DNA of 64,000 bases, from positions 28,889,539 to 28,953,538 of the forward strand of contig CP137679.1 of NCBI GenBank assembly GCA_037976565.1, read 5' to 3'. The translations under genes were made by a program, and so were the position numbers. Positions 1 to 28,284 of the stretch are shown in pieces (within the stretch, counting starts at the first letter, position 1; each line of letters starts with the position of its first letter). The notes under the pieces are model-generated. The model saw only the letters and a program-made list of their open reading frames with translations. It searched no databases and was not told the origin of the DNA. This DNA comes from Mesocentrotus franciscanus. Lineage: Eukaryota > Echinodermata > Echinoidea > Camarodonta > Strongylocentrotidae.

Positions 1-1716
1 TTGTTCAGATCAGTTCGTACTTCCGTCTTCATTCATGACGGTACGGGCTTGAAAAGCTTGACTCCTAACTTCAGCTTGCCGTTAATACACGCATTTTTAG
101 AACGAACGAAGGCACTTCGATGTTATTTCAAGAGCTTTAATTTATTTTCCTTCATCATAATATCAAGGGTAAACCATTATTTTGTGGATATTTAGACAAT
201 TAAATTAATGCCTATTAGTATTACAATTTAATTTTAATATTCTGATCAGCATTTTGGTTTTGTGTGTGGTACTATCGTAACTTGCTTATAGTCTTCAGTG
301 GGTCATATTTTGACTTCCGTTTGTGAACGCTCTCGGTACCGCGAAGCATGATTCCTTCCATAATTTTGCAGCCTCAATTTTGGAGCGATAAAAAGACCTA
401 CCGTCAACTGAAACGATATCCATTTATTTTTTTAAAGCATATTTATTTAATTAAATTGATTATTTTATTGTTTTGAAAGCAGTAACTGTCTTTTCCGTCG
501 CATTATTTAGAACAGCAACTTATCTTGACTCCCGCCGCTGCATGCACGCGAATTTTAGTATGGTGAAAATTCCTGTTCGGGTACCCGGTCCCCGCCCGAA
601 ATTTTCAAGTCAAACCCGGGTTCGGCAAAACCCGTGATGACTCAGGCCTAGTACCTATGCTGGGTGTGCGACACCTATGTGTGAAATGCGTCACCTGTTT
701 AAGCACGTCATGTCAAAATCTCTGTGGTGTGACGTAATATTTCGTATCGACTTTGCCATCGAACTTAAGTCGCGCTTAAGTCACGCTGAAGTTAAGTAGG
801 CCCTCTCTCACTTAAATTCGAAACAGCGTATCGGCCAATCAGAGCGCGTAAACTCATTTGTAATTGTACAGCGCGGAATACGAATAGTTCTACGTGTCTA
901 GAGGGCTCACAGTAATTTTGGTCATGTAGACAGACAAGGAACCTGAGCTTCTCCTCCTTTTAATAGGACATGTATTTTCAAGCTCGAACTCGAAGTTTGC
1001 TTAGCTGCTTTAGCTTTAGCAGCTAGCTGCATGCATTCGCTGCAGTAAACAAACCTTACATAAAATCCAATATGTGGGACGCGAACGCGTAGAGAAGTAT
1101 GAAAAAGTAAACTCGTGAGATTGCCATTCTTTACACTTTATTTAAAACATGACAAAATTTTGTTGTACATAAAAGCAATACACACATTCACATATCAATA
1201 TAATTTAGAATAACTCACCAGATATAGATTTATGGGTCATAATTGTCTCCTTTCTTTTTCTTTTTTCAACAGAGCCGCAAAAACTTGCTATGGAACGCCA
1301 ACTCGCGCAGTCATTAAAAAATAAATAAAAATATTTTAAAAAATGATACTGATAATATGTGACAAGCAAGCTTTTACACAATTATTAAATTAATTCAGGA
1401 CGACCTGTAAGATTTTTTTTTTTTTTTTTTAGTCAACATAGAAATAATTTTCCAACAACAGACAATATATACAAAATGACCAATGATACAGTTCAAGTAG
1501 CCCTTACAGGAAATATAGGAGAACCAACGTAATTGTTGAAAATACAAAATACAATTACAAATGTGAAATTGTGCAGTATTCAGTATTCTGGTAAAAGTCT
1601 AAATATCCCTGATATTAAACATGGGCAACTTACCCACAACCCCCTCTCATGCACCAAGACGACAATTGATGGAGAATTAATCCTCTCTAGAATGTTTGCA
1701 TGATTTGAAAGAGAAA

Positions 1717-1765
<49 letters not shown>

Positions 1766-1847
1766 CCTTTTATAATCATGACTGACGCAAATATTTATGA
1801 AATATAATGTACTAAAACATAAATGTCTTATGTAGTACATCCCTAAT
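1..1847. other. Non-coding upstream DNA, no gene recognised
   Basis: No supported exon. About 530-900 is CpG-richer than its surroundings and includes a GC-rich patch (GGGTACCCGG, CCCGGGTTCGG, then ATGACTCAGGCCT at 633-645) that reappears inverted near 63003 (AGGCCTGAGTCAT), suggesting an unnamed dispersed repeat. (AT)n lies at 1719-1762 and a T18 run at about 1413. Confidence 0.5.
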
Positions 1848-1855
1848 TAATATGA

Positions 1856-2002
1856 CAGGGGCGGATCCAGCCGGCGGCAAGGGAGGGGGCCAAAAAAGGG
1901 CCCATTTCCGCTCAGTGGGGCGTAGGGGCCTATCTTCTTTTTTATACAAAAAGGGTGTTTTTACCTGTTTTTTTATTTCCCGCCCCCCTGGATCCGCCAC
2001 TG
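1856..2002. mobile_element. hAT-type miniature inverted-repeat element (MITE)
   Basis: 147 bp with terminal inverted repeats CAGGGGCGGATCCAG / CTGGATCCGCCACTG, flanked by a perfect 8-bp direct repeat TAATATGA (1848-1855 and 2003-2010). CAG-type ends plus an 8-bp target duplication are the signature of hAT transposons. No coding capacity, so non-autonomous. Confidence 0.9.
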
Positions 2003-2833
2003 TAATATGACACATATTAATGTACATTCTGAGGGATGAAAGGGACACAATTAAGCACCAAGTAAAATATTTGTGCATGGTGTAGGGCCTACGTATGGGG
2101 TAGGGCCTACGTACGAATTCCAATGTTTGTTTCCCATATATATCTTAATTATCTTAACTTTCAAATATTCATAAATGTTCTATATCTTCTCCTATTTCTT
2201 TTATCAACATCAGTATATAGAGGTTTAATACCCCATAAGGAAAAGGCAACATCTCATTCTCAATCCAGTCATGCTGGAATATAAGAAAAATATAGCAACC
2301 TCTAACCGTGTACCTAGTTTATTTTATCATTTGACACCCTGTTCTTGACCAAGAAATAAAAACTACGTCGTCATCTTCTAGCTATACCATTCTCTTGGTC
2401 ATTGGTAAATAATAAAACTGACATTAATTACTATAAACTGTAAGCCTATCAAATTTGAACACGACCACGAGCGAAGACTTTCAAGAAATCATCTTATGGG
2501 CAATTTCCTAAGGGCAATTTCTACACCCAATTGTATGTGGTTTACAGAAATTTTTGGATTATGTCATTGTCATTCTCAGATTCTCAAAGTATGTGATGCA
2601 ATGCTATTGATATTGCCCGATTTTCCCTAAAGTCTTTGCGATCATGTTTTTTAAATAATATAAATGTAGCATACTGTTATCATGATCTGTTCATCAGATT
2701 GTGCTTAGTCATTTAAACTGGTATTTTCTTTTTTCCGATTATACCTGTACCTATTCTTTTAATGATTCATCATTTTTGTATCATTTGCCCAATTAATCCA
2801 AATATCATGCTAGATCAGTCTGTTTTAATATAT

Positions 2834-3015
2834 TCTCCTCCTCCTCCTCCTCCTCCTCCTCCTCCTCCTCCTCCTCCCCCTCTTACCCCTTCTTCTCCTT
2901 CGTTGTCTTCTCCAGACTCCATATCTTCTTCTTCTTCTTCTTCTTCTTCTTCTTCTTCTTCTTCTTCTTCTTCTTCTTCTTCTTCTTCTTCTTCTTCTTC
3001 TTCTTCTTCCTCTTA

Positions 3016-3085
<70 letters not shown>

Positions 3086-3108
3086 CATTATTATTAGTAT
3101 TATTATTA

Positions 3109-3202
<94 letters not shown>

Positions 3203-3300
3203 TATTATTATTATTCACCTTCTTCGATTTACTTCTTCTTCTTCCTCCTCTTCTTCTTCTTCTTCTTCTTCTTCTTCTTCTTTTTTTTCTTCTTCTTCTT
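2834..3300. repeat. Composite triplet microsatellite (TCC)n-(TTC)n-(TTA)n-(TTC)n
   Basis: About 2834-2878 is (TCC)n, 2925-3009 (TTC)n, 3012-3216 (TTA)n with rare interruptions, and 3230-3300 mostly (TTC)n. Homopolymeric ORFs of Ser, Leu, Ile or Arg over it are artefacts. The polypyrimidine/polypurine parts can form triplex DNA. Confidence 0.97.
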
Positions 3301-3424
3301 ATTATTATTATCATTATTATTATTTCTCCCTTATTCTTTCTACCTTTTCTTTCTTCATTTTCTTCTGTTTCTAATTCTTCTTGGAACTCGATCGTCTTTC
3401 TTGGTTGAACAATTTTTACGAACA

Positions 3425-3557
3425 TGCATGACATTCGACGCAGATGGCAGCAGACAACCATAAATTTGAGAACGGATATGAATGAATATCGAGCAAGAGA
3501 AGTGTTGATGAGACTGGAAAATTTTGAAATTATACTCAACAACAGGAATATTAGCAT
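3425..3557 (+). other. Candidate short exon or ORF upstream of WDR47
   Basis: An open frame from ATG 3425 reads HDIRRRWQQTTINLRTDMNE then YRAREVLMRLENFEIILNNR. It runs to a GTAAGT donor-like site at 3556; unspliced it stops there. I do not recognise the protein. The charged, low-redundancy sequence looks more protein-like than the surrounding DNA. It could be a fragment of a transposon, an exon of another gene or a WDR47 5' exon carrying an upstream ORF. If spliced to 4447 it would soon reach a stop. Confidence 0.25.
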
Positions 3558-3659
3558 GTAAGTATTGTGAATTCTTAAATTATAAAAACGTTTCAAGCTT
3601 TTGGTGTAATAGTTAAATTGTTAGGTGACACCTGATGTTGAATATAACAAAAAACATGA

Positions 3660-3935
3660 TCGAATTGGTACCGGTACAGACTCTTGTCTGTGTGCTATGT
3701 ATGCACTGCGCTGACCGGCCAACTGAACAATTTTATTCTTGCGAATTGCTAGCTGCTAGCTACGCTAGCTGAGCTGAGCTGAGCTGAGCCGTGTGTAGCG
3801 ACTTTGACTGCGCCGTGTGTGTAGCGGTTGACAATGACGACTGACGCTGACGTCCAATCATCGATGTCATTGGTTGTCGACTTTACGCTAACATTTAACA
3901 ATTGCCGTGTCAATGTCTGTTAATTTCGTTTTTTT
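3660..3935 (+). promoter_or_regulatory. Candidate WDR47 promoter / first non-coding exon
   Basis: This short stretch is richer in CpG than its surroundings. It holds a direct CCAAT box (about 3852), an inverted one (ATTGG, about 3869) and five overlapping GAGCT steps at 3772-3790. A donor-like GTGAGT at 3936 could close a first non-coding exon that joins the acceptor at 4446. An alternative donor is GTAAGT at 3556. No TATA box is evident. The assignment is inference from position and composition. Confidence 0.3.
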
Positions 3936-4446
3936 GTGAGTGTGTGTATAATATATGATTGACAATTTCTGAATAGATCGGACTTAAGAGTTAGACTCTA
4001 ACTTCTAAGTCTAAGTAAACATGATGAATGAATAACTTCAATTTCAAAGTGGGGAAAAAAATGGACAGACGTGGATGACAATAGTTTGCCCAAACATTTT
4101 TAGACATGAGTAATGTAGAAAGCTGTAACGTTTGCTATTTGATTTTATTTAAAATGTGCATAAAGACTTCAAGTACCTTGTAACACTACCCAAGAAGATT
4201 TATCATTCGTTTTGTCAACATATCTTTTGAAAGATTTTAAATGTGGCATGAAAATTTGTCTGAATTATCAACTTGTCCAGACCAGAATACCTGGCCATCA
4301 TAGGTATACTCAAGTGCCAATCAGAGTAGTTGCTACTTGAATAATTAGAATATTCCAATTATCCAATATCATTATTTTAAATGCAGGCCTAGTGGTGAAT
4401 TGTTCTTACTTTGAATTGAATTTGAATGTCATTATTACTATTGCAG

Positions 4447-20956
<16,510 letters not shown>

Positions 20957-22714
20957 ATCATCCAACAGTAACAGAACATCAGGTCATCCAGTGCTGCTGA
21001 ATTCCTTGTAGCCTCAACTGTGGTCCTAAGTCATGCTCTGTGGTTACTGGACAGTTCCTATTTGCTTGAATCCTGCATCAACCTTGAGCTTGGTGTTGTC
21101 CAGAGTTAATGACATTGTTGTGAGTCAGTGCTGACTTGAAAATCAGGCTCTGGGCTGTGGACATTCTTAAATCTCTTTGGTTCCCTAGTTCAGCCATTGA
21201 AGAGCATTAAGTCACCAGTCTCGCTACTGGAACCCTTGTGGACATAACTTCTCCAGGTCATGCACAGGTGACTGGACAATCCATAAACCTCTTTTGATTA
21301 ACCATTGCAGAGCTTCAAATCATCTAGTATATGGTTGAAACCGTTGTGAACTCTGCTTCTCTAATCCTACTCTGGCCAATTGGTAATCCAAAGATCTCTC
21401 TAATGATTTGATCAACCATTGCAGAGCATCCTACATTCACAGGTGTCCCAGTGAACTTGGCTTCCTTTGTTATGCTGCCGTTAGAAAATCCCTAGATCAG
21501 TTTGATGTCTAATCTACTGTGCTATTGAAAGTATAGTCAATATTCACTTTCATCAATAAACAAAATGGTTAGAAATGGACATCTAGAGACAGGAGGAGAC
21601 TTAGATGGTCTTTACTTACCGGTAGTGCGTCGTTATGGTACATTTACTTTGATGAGTGCAATTTATTGATGTTCTTGTTTGCTAGTACAAGTGATGATTA
21701 ATGCTGTATCTACAAGTGTACATGCTCCATGAACAGGTGCATGCATCGATTATCTTGATGTACCTGTACACATCCATGGTGAGAGGTGATTTTTATGTAG
21801 TGGACCTTATACCCTATTAAAGGTAATCACTGTATTAACAGCTTTGGATAACTTCTCAATACTGGATTGATTTGATTTCTTTGTGGCACATGTGTAATAT
21901 ATAAAGTTAGTCATTCAAGAGTATACTTCACTGCCTGTTCTATTTATCAGCATTGTTTGTATGACAATGGTAATTTCATGGATTAATTGTAGATGAAATT
22001 TTTGCACCACAGTAAAGTAAAATGCACCAACGAATGTGAAATTTTCCGCCAATTTTTATGTAAGCATTCTTCATCATAAAACCTAACATTTTGATAGATG
22101 TAATAACTAATCACATTCTGTTTGAGTTTGTCATAACATAACTGATCAAAATCACCTGCTCCCCCAAAAAATATTGATCATAATTCTATAAACCAATATT
22201 AACAACAAGAAGTATCAATAACATACCCTTTTTTAAAATTTATCAGAGATCAGAGATCGTACTTCAATTTCGTTATTCTATGAGTCCGTGTACAGCTATT
22301 TATAGCATTTTAATACAGTAACAAGAACCAAATAAGAATTACTTGTAATCACCAAAACTAACCATTTGTAACAAATTCATATATATCTTGCGTTGATTTG
22401 AAAATTGTATCCACACATACCTTAAGCATTTCTAGTATTAAAGAAACAGCATACCGTTATTTGGGAGCATGTTGTAGGAAAATAACCACCAAATTTAACA
22501 GCATATAAACTATGTTTATTTTGTTTTTGTAAATATATTTCTTTCTTACTAAAGTGAATATAACCTTGAATCTGTTTGAAGCCAATCTTGCCACACTTGT
22601 TAAAGGAAGCTGCCCGGTAGGTTGTAGTGGGTCAGGTATTTTGTAAGTTGTTCATAGTGGTTACCTGACATTTGTTTCAGGACTTTAGCTCCAGGATTTG
22701 GACAGAGGTATAGG

Positions 22715-22960
22715 GTAAGGGTTAGGGCTACAATCAAGTTTTACCGTAAGTTTAAATTTATTGTTAGGGTTAGGTTTAGGGTTAGATTTAGATTTAGGGT
22801 TAGGTTTAGGTTTAGATTTAGGGTTAGGGTTAGGTTAAGTTTTAGATTTAGGGTTGGGTTTAGATTTAGGGTTAGGGTTAGATTAAGTTTTAGATTTAGG
22901 GTTAGGTTTAGGTTTAGATTTAGGGTTAGGGTTAGGTTAAGTTTTAGGGTTACGTTAAGG
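22715..22960. repeat. Interstitial telomere-like repeat (TTAGGG and variants)
   Basis: About 245 bp of TTAGGG mixed with TTTAGGG, TTTAGATTTAGGG and TTAGGTTTAGG variants. It lies in the probable 3'UTR of WDR47. TTAGGG is the telomere repeat of deuterostomes. Confidence 0.9.
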
Positions 22961-23214
22961 TAGGAATTTGGTTTATGTAGGAAATCGACTGCATGGCAAT
23001 TGTTGCCGGAGCTTGTGATGTAAAACTGTTTATAGTACCATTGAGAAGTTTTTGGAAAATAGATGATGTATTTGTCACCCTAAAACTATCTTCCCATCAT
23101 TCCTTCTTTTCTTTTTTACTGTTCCTCTTTCGATTCTCCCTTTTCTGTTAAGTCTAGGACCCAGTAGTTCTCATGTTCTTCTTGAAACCCTGGTACATGT
23201 ATGGTGATCCCAAT

Positions 23215-23253
23215 ACCCCCCCCCCCTCTCTCTCTCTCTCTCTTTCTCTCTGA
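23215..23253. repeat. (C)n(TC)n tract
   Basis: A short C run followed by TC dinucleotides in the WDR47 3'UTR region. Confidence 0.85.
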
Positions 23254-25285
23254 TGTAGCACCACTCAAAACATATTTCACTAGCCTAGACTATCGTACAA
23301 AGAGGCGAGTTTATCGTGGTAGCTTGTGAAGATTCCTGAATGTATCTCAAATTTATGTATTTGTGTAGATTTCCAGTAGAAACTGCAGAAAGTTAGTACA
23401 CTTGAGGATACATAACAGGTGTACTCCTTGAAGTTGTGAATGACCGGTTTTTTAGAAATTCACACTTGTCGTTTCAAGAGTAAGCATCCATGCAGGTAAA
23501 TGCAGATGTTTTTATTTTAAACACATTATGTGTTCACTACATGGAGCTTGTTACTTACAGCATAAAAAACAAAACATTTTGTCTTGCAAGTGGTCTGAGA
23601 TTTCAGTCCTTTTGTGGAATATTTCAATCAGAATTTGCATAGACATACAGAATTTATAGAAATGGGTACAACAACATGTACATGTATGCAATGTACATGT
23701 GTGCTAAATGTTATTTTATTTTTTCTTTCTTCCAAAATAATCAGAAGTGCTATGCATGCAATATATTTATGGATTATCATTACTCTACTGAAACAATTGG
23801 GTATTACACTTGCAGAAAATAGCATTATCAAATGAATTACTTATTGTCTAGTACATGTATGTTTATGAAACACTGTATAATTATCAGTAGTACATTGATA
23901 TTTATGGACATTGTGCATTGATATACATATACCTGTATATGTATGGGGGCAGTTATTAGTGAAAAAGTTTCTTATCATATGGGCATTTCTATGTGTGACA
24001 ACTTAAATCTAATTGTTTTTTGTAAGAAAATAACAAATAATACATGAAGACGTGATGAATAAATTAGCATTTCATTTTATCAGAACTGAAGGCACCAGGA
24101 ACACATAGTGATATTGAATAGTTTTGTCACAATATATTTTTATGTAGGATGCTCAAATAGCAGTTCACTGATCTTTGTGAACTACTGTATGACATTTATA
24201 CAGTGTGTCATTACATGAAAGGTATAACACCTTCTATTCTTTTCTTTAAACGACCCCTCCTGCACTTGGCGCTAAAAATTGTACTCCATGTTATGTCGTG
24301 AAATGTACTGCATCAGTTTTAAGTATGCAATATATTAGTGCCCCTAACCTACATCAATCATTAAATATTGTGCTGCAATCATTTAAAACCGAAGATAGTA
24401 AAGTGTATGTTTTGATTGGTGTCATTTTAATTGAATACAAAGTGCATGAAGCATCATCACTCATTGATAATTGCAGAATCTTTTGTAATGAAAATTAGCA
24501 GAAAGTTTTTAGGGCATACATATACATGTTTTCATTATAATTGAAATACCTTTTGGTCTCTAAGATGTGTTTTATCAAGACCATAAGTCCTGTGCTACAA
24601 TTGAAATCTATTTGGGTTACTTAACAATTATTATGATTAGCACAGATGTATTGAGCCTTGAGCATGTATGAAAAAGTGAAAGTATATGTAGGTATTATAT
24701 AACACTTGGTGAATGATACATGGAGGAACTACTTTACCTGGCAGATTGCCTGTATACATGTAGGCTATTGAACAGAAATAGATTATATCTTGCTATTACT
24801 TGTAATATATTGATGTGTCTGTATAATAGATGAAACACTATATTAGCTTTTGTAAATAGGAGAGAGATGTATGTGTTTGTGTAATGTTGAATTTAAAAGT
24901 CTGTAGCCAACAACACATTGTTATGCATATAACAGAATAAAATGCACTTAACAAGAGTAGGCAATTTGGCTAGATAGTTAGATGAAAATCTAGATCAAAC
25001 AAATTTATGCTCTATGTTTTGTGATAGGTCTAAGATGTCTACGATATAATTATATACATGTATATTTTGTGGACAGTTTTATTTTCAGGGGCCAAAACGA
25101 TGCTTTCTATAAATTTATTTATCATTTTGCTTCACTTTGTCATGCTGTACATCGTTTTTTTTCTTTGGAACTGACATATTTTGGTCTTTGTGACACTGCC
25201 TTTTCATTTAAATGCTTTTTCAGGTTTGTAGAAATTTTTTGTTGTGAATCTTTTATTTATTTATACAAATATTGATTTGAATGAA

Positions 25286-25291
25286 AATAAA
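25286..25291 (+). terminator. PolyA signal AATAAA, probable end of WDR47 transcript
   Basis: AATAAA followed within 40 bp by a T/GT-rich downstream element, near the point where the opposite-strand gene is predicted to end. Earlier signals (about 21555, 24945) may also be used. Confidence 0.5.
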
Positions 25292-25310
25292 AGCATTAAA
25301 TGCTTGCAAA

Positions 25311-25700
25311 ATGCTGAAACACATTGAGTTTTCTATCTTTCTTTGTGAAAGTGTGAATTTATTGCATTAATCTACTCATGGTTAAATAAGGGATGTTGAA
25401 TTTGTAAATATTTAGTCAGTTGAGAGCCACGACAGTTACTCCACCCAGCTAACAACATCCTGCCTCTTAACCATGTTTCATGTGCATTTATTTGCTATTT
25501 GATATTGACTTTCTTTATGAAAAATTATGCACAATGACTTTCAACCTTAGAATAAAGGATAAATGACTTCCTTTATTTTAATTTTTTAATTTTTGTTTAC
25601 TCACTACTTTTGTATGCAAGAGGGTCCTGCACTCCACATATTTCATAGAGCCAATAATCCATTGAGTACAGGAAAATAAATCACCAAAGATTCATCTTGT
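25311..25700. other. Short intergenic gap between convergent genes
   Basis: AT-rich, with no open frame or repeat recognised. It is bounded by the two inferred polyA signals. The real boundaries depend on which signals are used. Confidence 0.4.
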
Positions 25701-25720
25701 TTCTTGTTATATCAAAATAT

Positions 25721-25726
25721 TTTATT
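25721..25726 (-). terminator. PolyA signal AATAAA (minus), probable end of PKN transcript
   Basis: TTTATT on the plus strand is AATAAA on the minus strand. It lies downstream of the PKN stop at 30970 and about 400 bp from the WDR47 polyA signal. The placement would give a 3'UTR of about 5.2 kb. TTTATT is common in AT-rich DNA, so this is tentative. Confidence 0.4.
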
Positions 25727-27002
25727 ATACAATGACATGTTATCCAACATACAAACACATTCAAATGTGGCTCATACAGACAAGAAGGAAAAGAAATGAC
25801 AAAAAGGGAGAAAATAAATGTTATCCAATCTTATCAGTCCAAACATTGACTACCTAGTGGCTGGACTTGCAATTAAACAATGTTCTCATTGACAAAGGAT
25901 TTTGCTCTTTTAATGGAATGAATGAGGCACGAAGAGCAATGTATGCATTTGATTACTAGAGCATGTATATTAGACACGACTCCCTAAGCAGTGAGAACAG
26001 TTTCTATTGAAGCTACTGGTACTCATTTGTGATGTCTATCAATGTTTATTGGCTTTGGAAATGCACACACATTTCATATTTGATGAATTATATTAGTACA
26101 TGTAGGTGTTATGCAGTTTAGAAATCAGGGCATCGTTACACGAAACAATCGTAAGTACAGGTTCATCGACGTCCCATTGAAATAGATGTTAATTACATCA
26201 CACCTTTCGATGTGATGTTGGTGAACTGATTTTGTGAAATGCTGCCCTGGCTAGTGCTCATTTCAGCTAATGTTTATCTATGCATAAATAGATATCCATT
26301 TTAAAATTCAATTTCACAAAAATTCCAGAACTCCTTTTAAGCTTCATAGAATGGTTCAGTAAGCATATACCTGGGTTTCCCTTCAAAAAGACGATTTCAA
26401 TTAGCAAATTTCTCATTTCACTTCAATATATGTATATCTTGCATGTGCTACAGTATACCATTATGCTTCATGCATTGCTGAATAAATATCTGTCTTGATA
26501 ATAATCAGAAGCAAACAAATAGGCTTGCTTAAACTGGCCATATTTACAGCCTGCTTGTGTATATTGGTATGAAACCCTGAATATCTGAATAAATAGAAGC
26601 TCAGATAGAATGCCATCCTACATGAATCCCCTCTCCTGAGCCTCTCACGTTTCCTCTCCCTCCCCTTCCCCTCAAAAAAGAGCATTTATTCTACCAATAT
26701 ACCTATGATATAGAACTTTTTTGATAGTTACAGAGGGAACTATTACATGTAAAACCTGAAGAAATGCATAGTTGGGGGACATGTACACCTTCACATGTAA
26801 ATTCATCAATGGTGAATTTTACACACATGAGATAGAAAAACAAACAAAAACATCTCTGAATGGTAATCTTTAAATGCAACAACACATGACACACTGGATA
26901 ATGTTGAGCAAGGTGTTTGTTTCTGACCCTGGTGTTAAAACAAACACTTAAGTATCAATAGAGAGTAGAGACATGACCATTGTTACGTGAATTCAGCACT
27001 TT

Positions 27003-27318
27003 ACACCAACAGTATTTGGTGTTGAATATGACTACATGAGAGTTCAACTCCATTAAATTTGATACTAGGACTACTCTTGAAAACATAATCATAACAACAC
27101 ACTTCAATAACACCAACATGGTGTTTGGTGTAAACTTCGCTTCTCTGTTGTTCAGGGTCTACTCACTTTAGCACTCTAACAACACATCTATTAAAGAATG
27201 AGCTTTCTGACTGTGCGTTACATTACAAAAAAGTGAATGGTATCGATTCTGATTTCCAGAGTCATATCATAATTTGACACAAGCATCTCTTACACTTTAC
27301 ACCAAAGAGATATGGTGT
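27003..27318. repeat. Cluster of ACACCAA...TTGGTGT mini-hairpins
   Basis: Inverted pairs at 27003-27022, 27110-27131 and 27299-27318 (the last with one mismatch), with related half-motifs at about 26930 and 27347. Arms are 7 bp and loops 6-8 nt. They lie in the probable PKN 3'UTR. Confidence 0.6.
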
Positions 27319-28032
27319 CAATTTTAAACCAATTCTTTTCAATACGCTTACACCGAATTTGAAACCACTCCATTCAGGGAAGACATGGGACTACATGGCA
27401 ATACAATTTCACTTTTACAAGAAAACAGTTTTTAAACTCCTAGAAAGTTTTTCTTGTTGGTCGTTTTTTCTCCCAATAAAAAAATTGCATCACAAAAGTG
27501 TATGAGAATATGAGAGCCAGAGAAATATACACAAGTATTTACAAATTCAAGTGTTCCAAAACATAGTTAGTAATAACTACATTTAAATAAACATTTTATA
27601 ATGCATTTAAACCTACAAAGACTATATTCATAATAGCCAATTTTCAGACAAAGCAATAAATTTGAATACAATATCTTAATAAATAGCTGATCCACACAAA
27701 ACAGTGGATATGATATAAAATGCCTTTATAGAGTTCTGTACTGGAATTTAAAAAAAAAACAAGGAGAAAAAACATTGATAGAAATAAAGTGTACTGTACA
27801 AAAAGGATACCATAAGTCATACAAATATCAATTTCACCTATCATACAATACTGATTTTAAATTCCTTCTCTCTACAATAGAAAATATTCCATTTTCAAGT
27901 GTCATCAACCAATTTCCATTGATGCAACTTGTGAATGGCATCAGGAAATTTAGAAATTAATTAACACTTTCATAACAAAAATGAACACAAAGTGCTCAAC
28001 AAATACAAACCAGGCATGAGTATGTTCAGTAA

Positions 28033-28284
28033 AGGTAATACACAGAGTTTAATAGTAGAGGTCATACATTTGAAAAAACATGTTTCCTTGGTGAATCTAT
28101 ATTATGATCAATGACCACATACATGTAAATTTCTTTCAGTTAGCTTCAAAAGCTATACATGTATAAGGGAAACCTATGTTTGCCAGGCCGGCAAAAATCC
28201 CCAAGCGGGTATCCAACATTAAGCGAAAACAAGGAAAATTAATTTGTTTACCTTTTTTACTTCCAGCAACAATGTGTATTACCT
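28033..28284. mobile_element. TTAA-type MITE, T2/Kolobok-like
   Basis: About 252 bp with ends AGGTAATACACA / TGTGTATTACCT. Flanks are GTAA (28029-28032) and TTAA (28285-28288), consistent with a TTAA duplication with one substitution. The end sequence (TTAA)AGGTAA fits the TTAAAGG-type ends of T2/Kolobok elements. No ORF. Confidence 0.65.

Larger units (their letters stand above)
20957..25310 (+). other. WDR47: Probable WDR47 3'UTR
   Basis: There is no open frame of note and few transposons compared with the introns. Possible polyA signals: AATAAA at about 21555 and 24945, and a good one at 25286-25291 followed by a T/GT-rich stretch (TTTCTATCTTTCTTTGTG). The first 500 bp after the stop hold loose repeats of the terminal coding sequence (CATTGCAGAGCAT at about 20843, 21303 and 21419), suggesting old internal duplication. 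It contains the telomere-like tract at 22715-22960. The full length as one UTR is inferred. Confidence 0.5.

Noticed and set aside
2762..3596. Long ORFs of poly-Ser, poly-Leu, poly-Ile, poly-Arg and poly-Asn on both strands
   Set aside because: They are translations of the triplet microsatellite block in all frames, with no splice sites or unique sequence.
21819..21840. TTAAAGGTAATCACTG as the start of another TTAA-type MITE
   Set aside because: No matching inverted end (CAGTGATTACCTTTAA) was found downstream.
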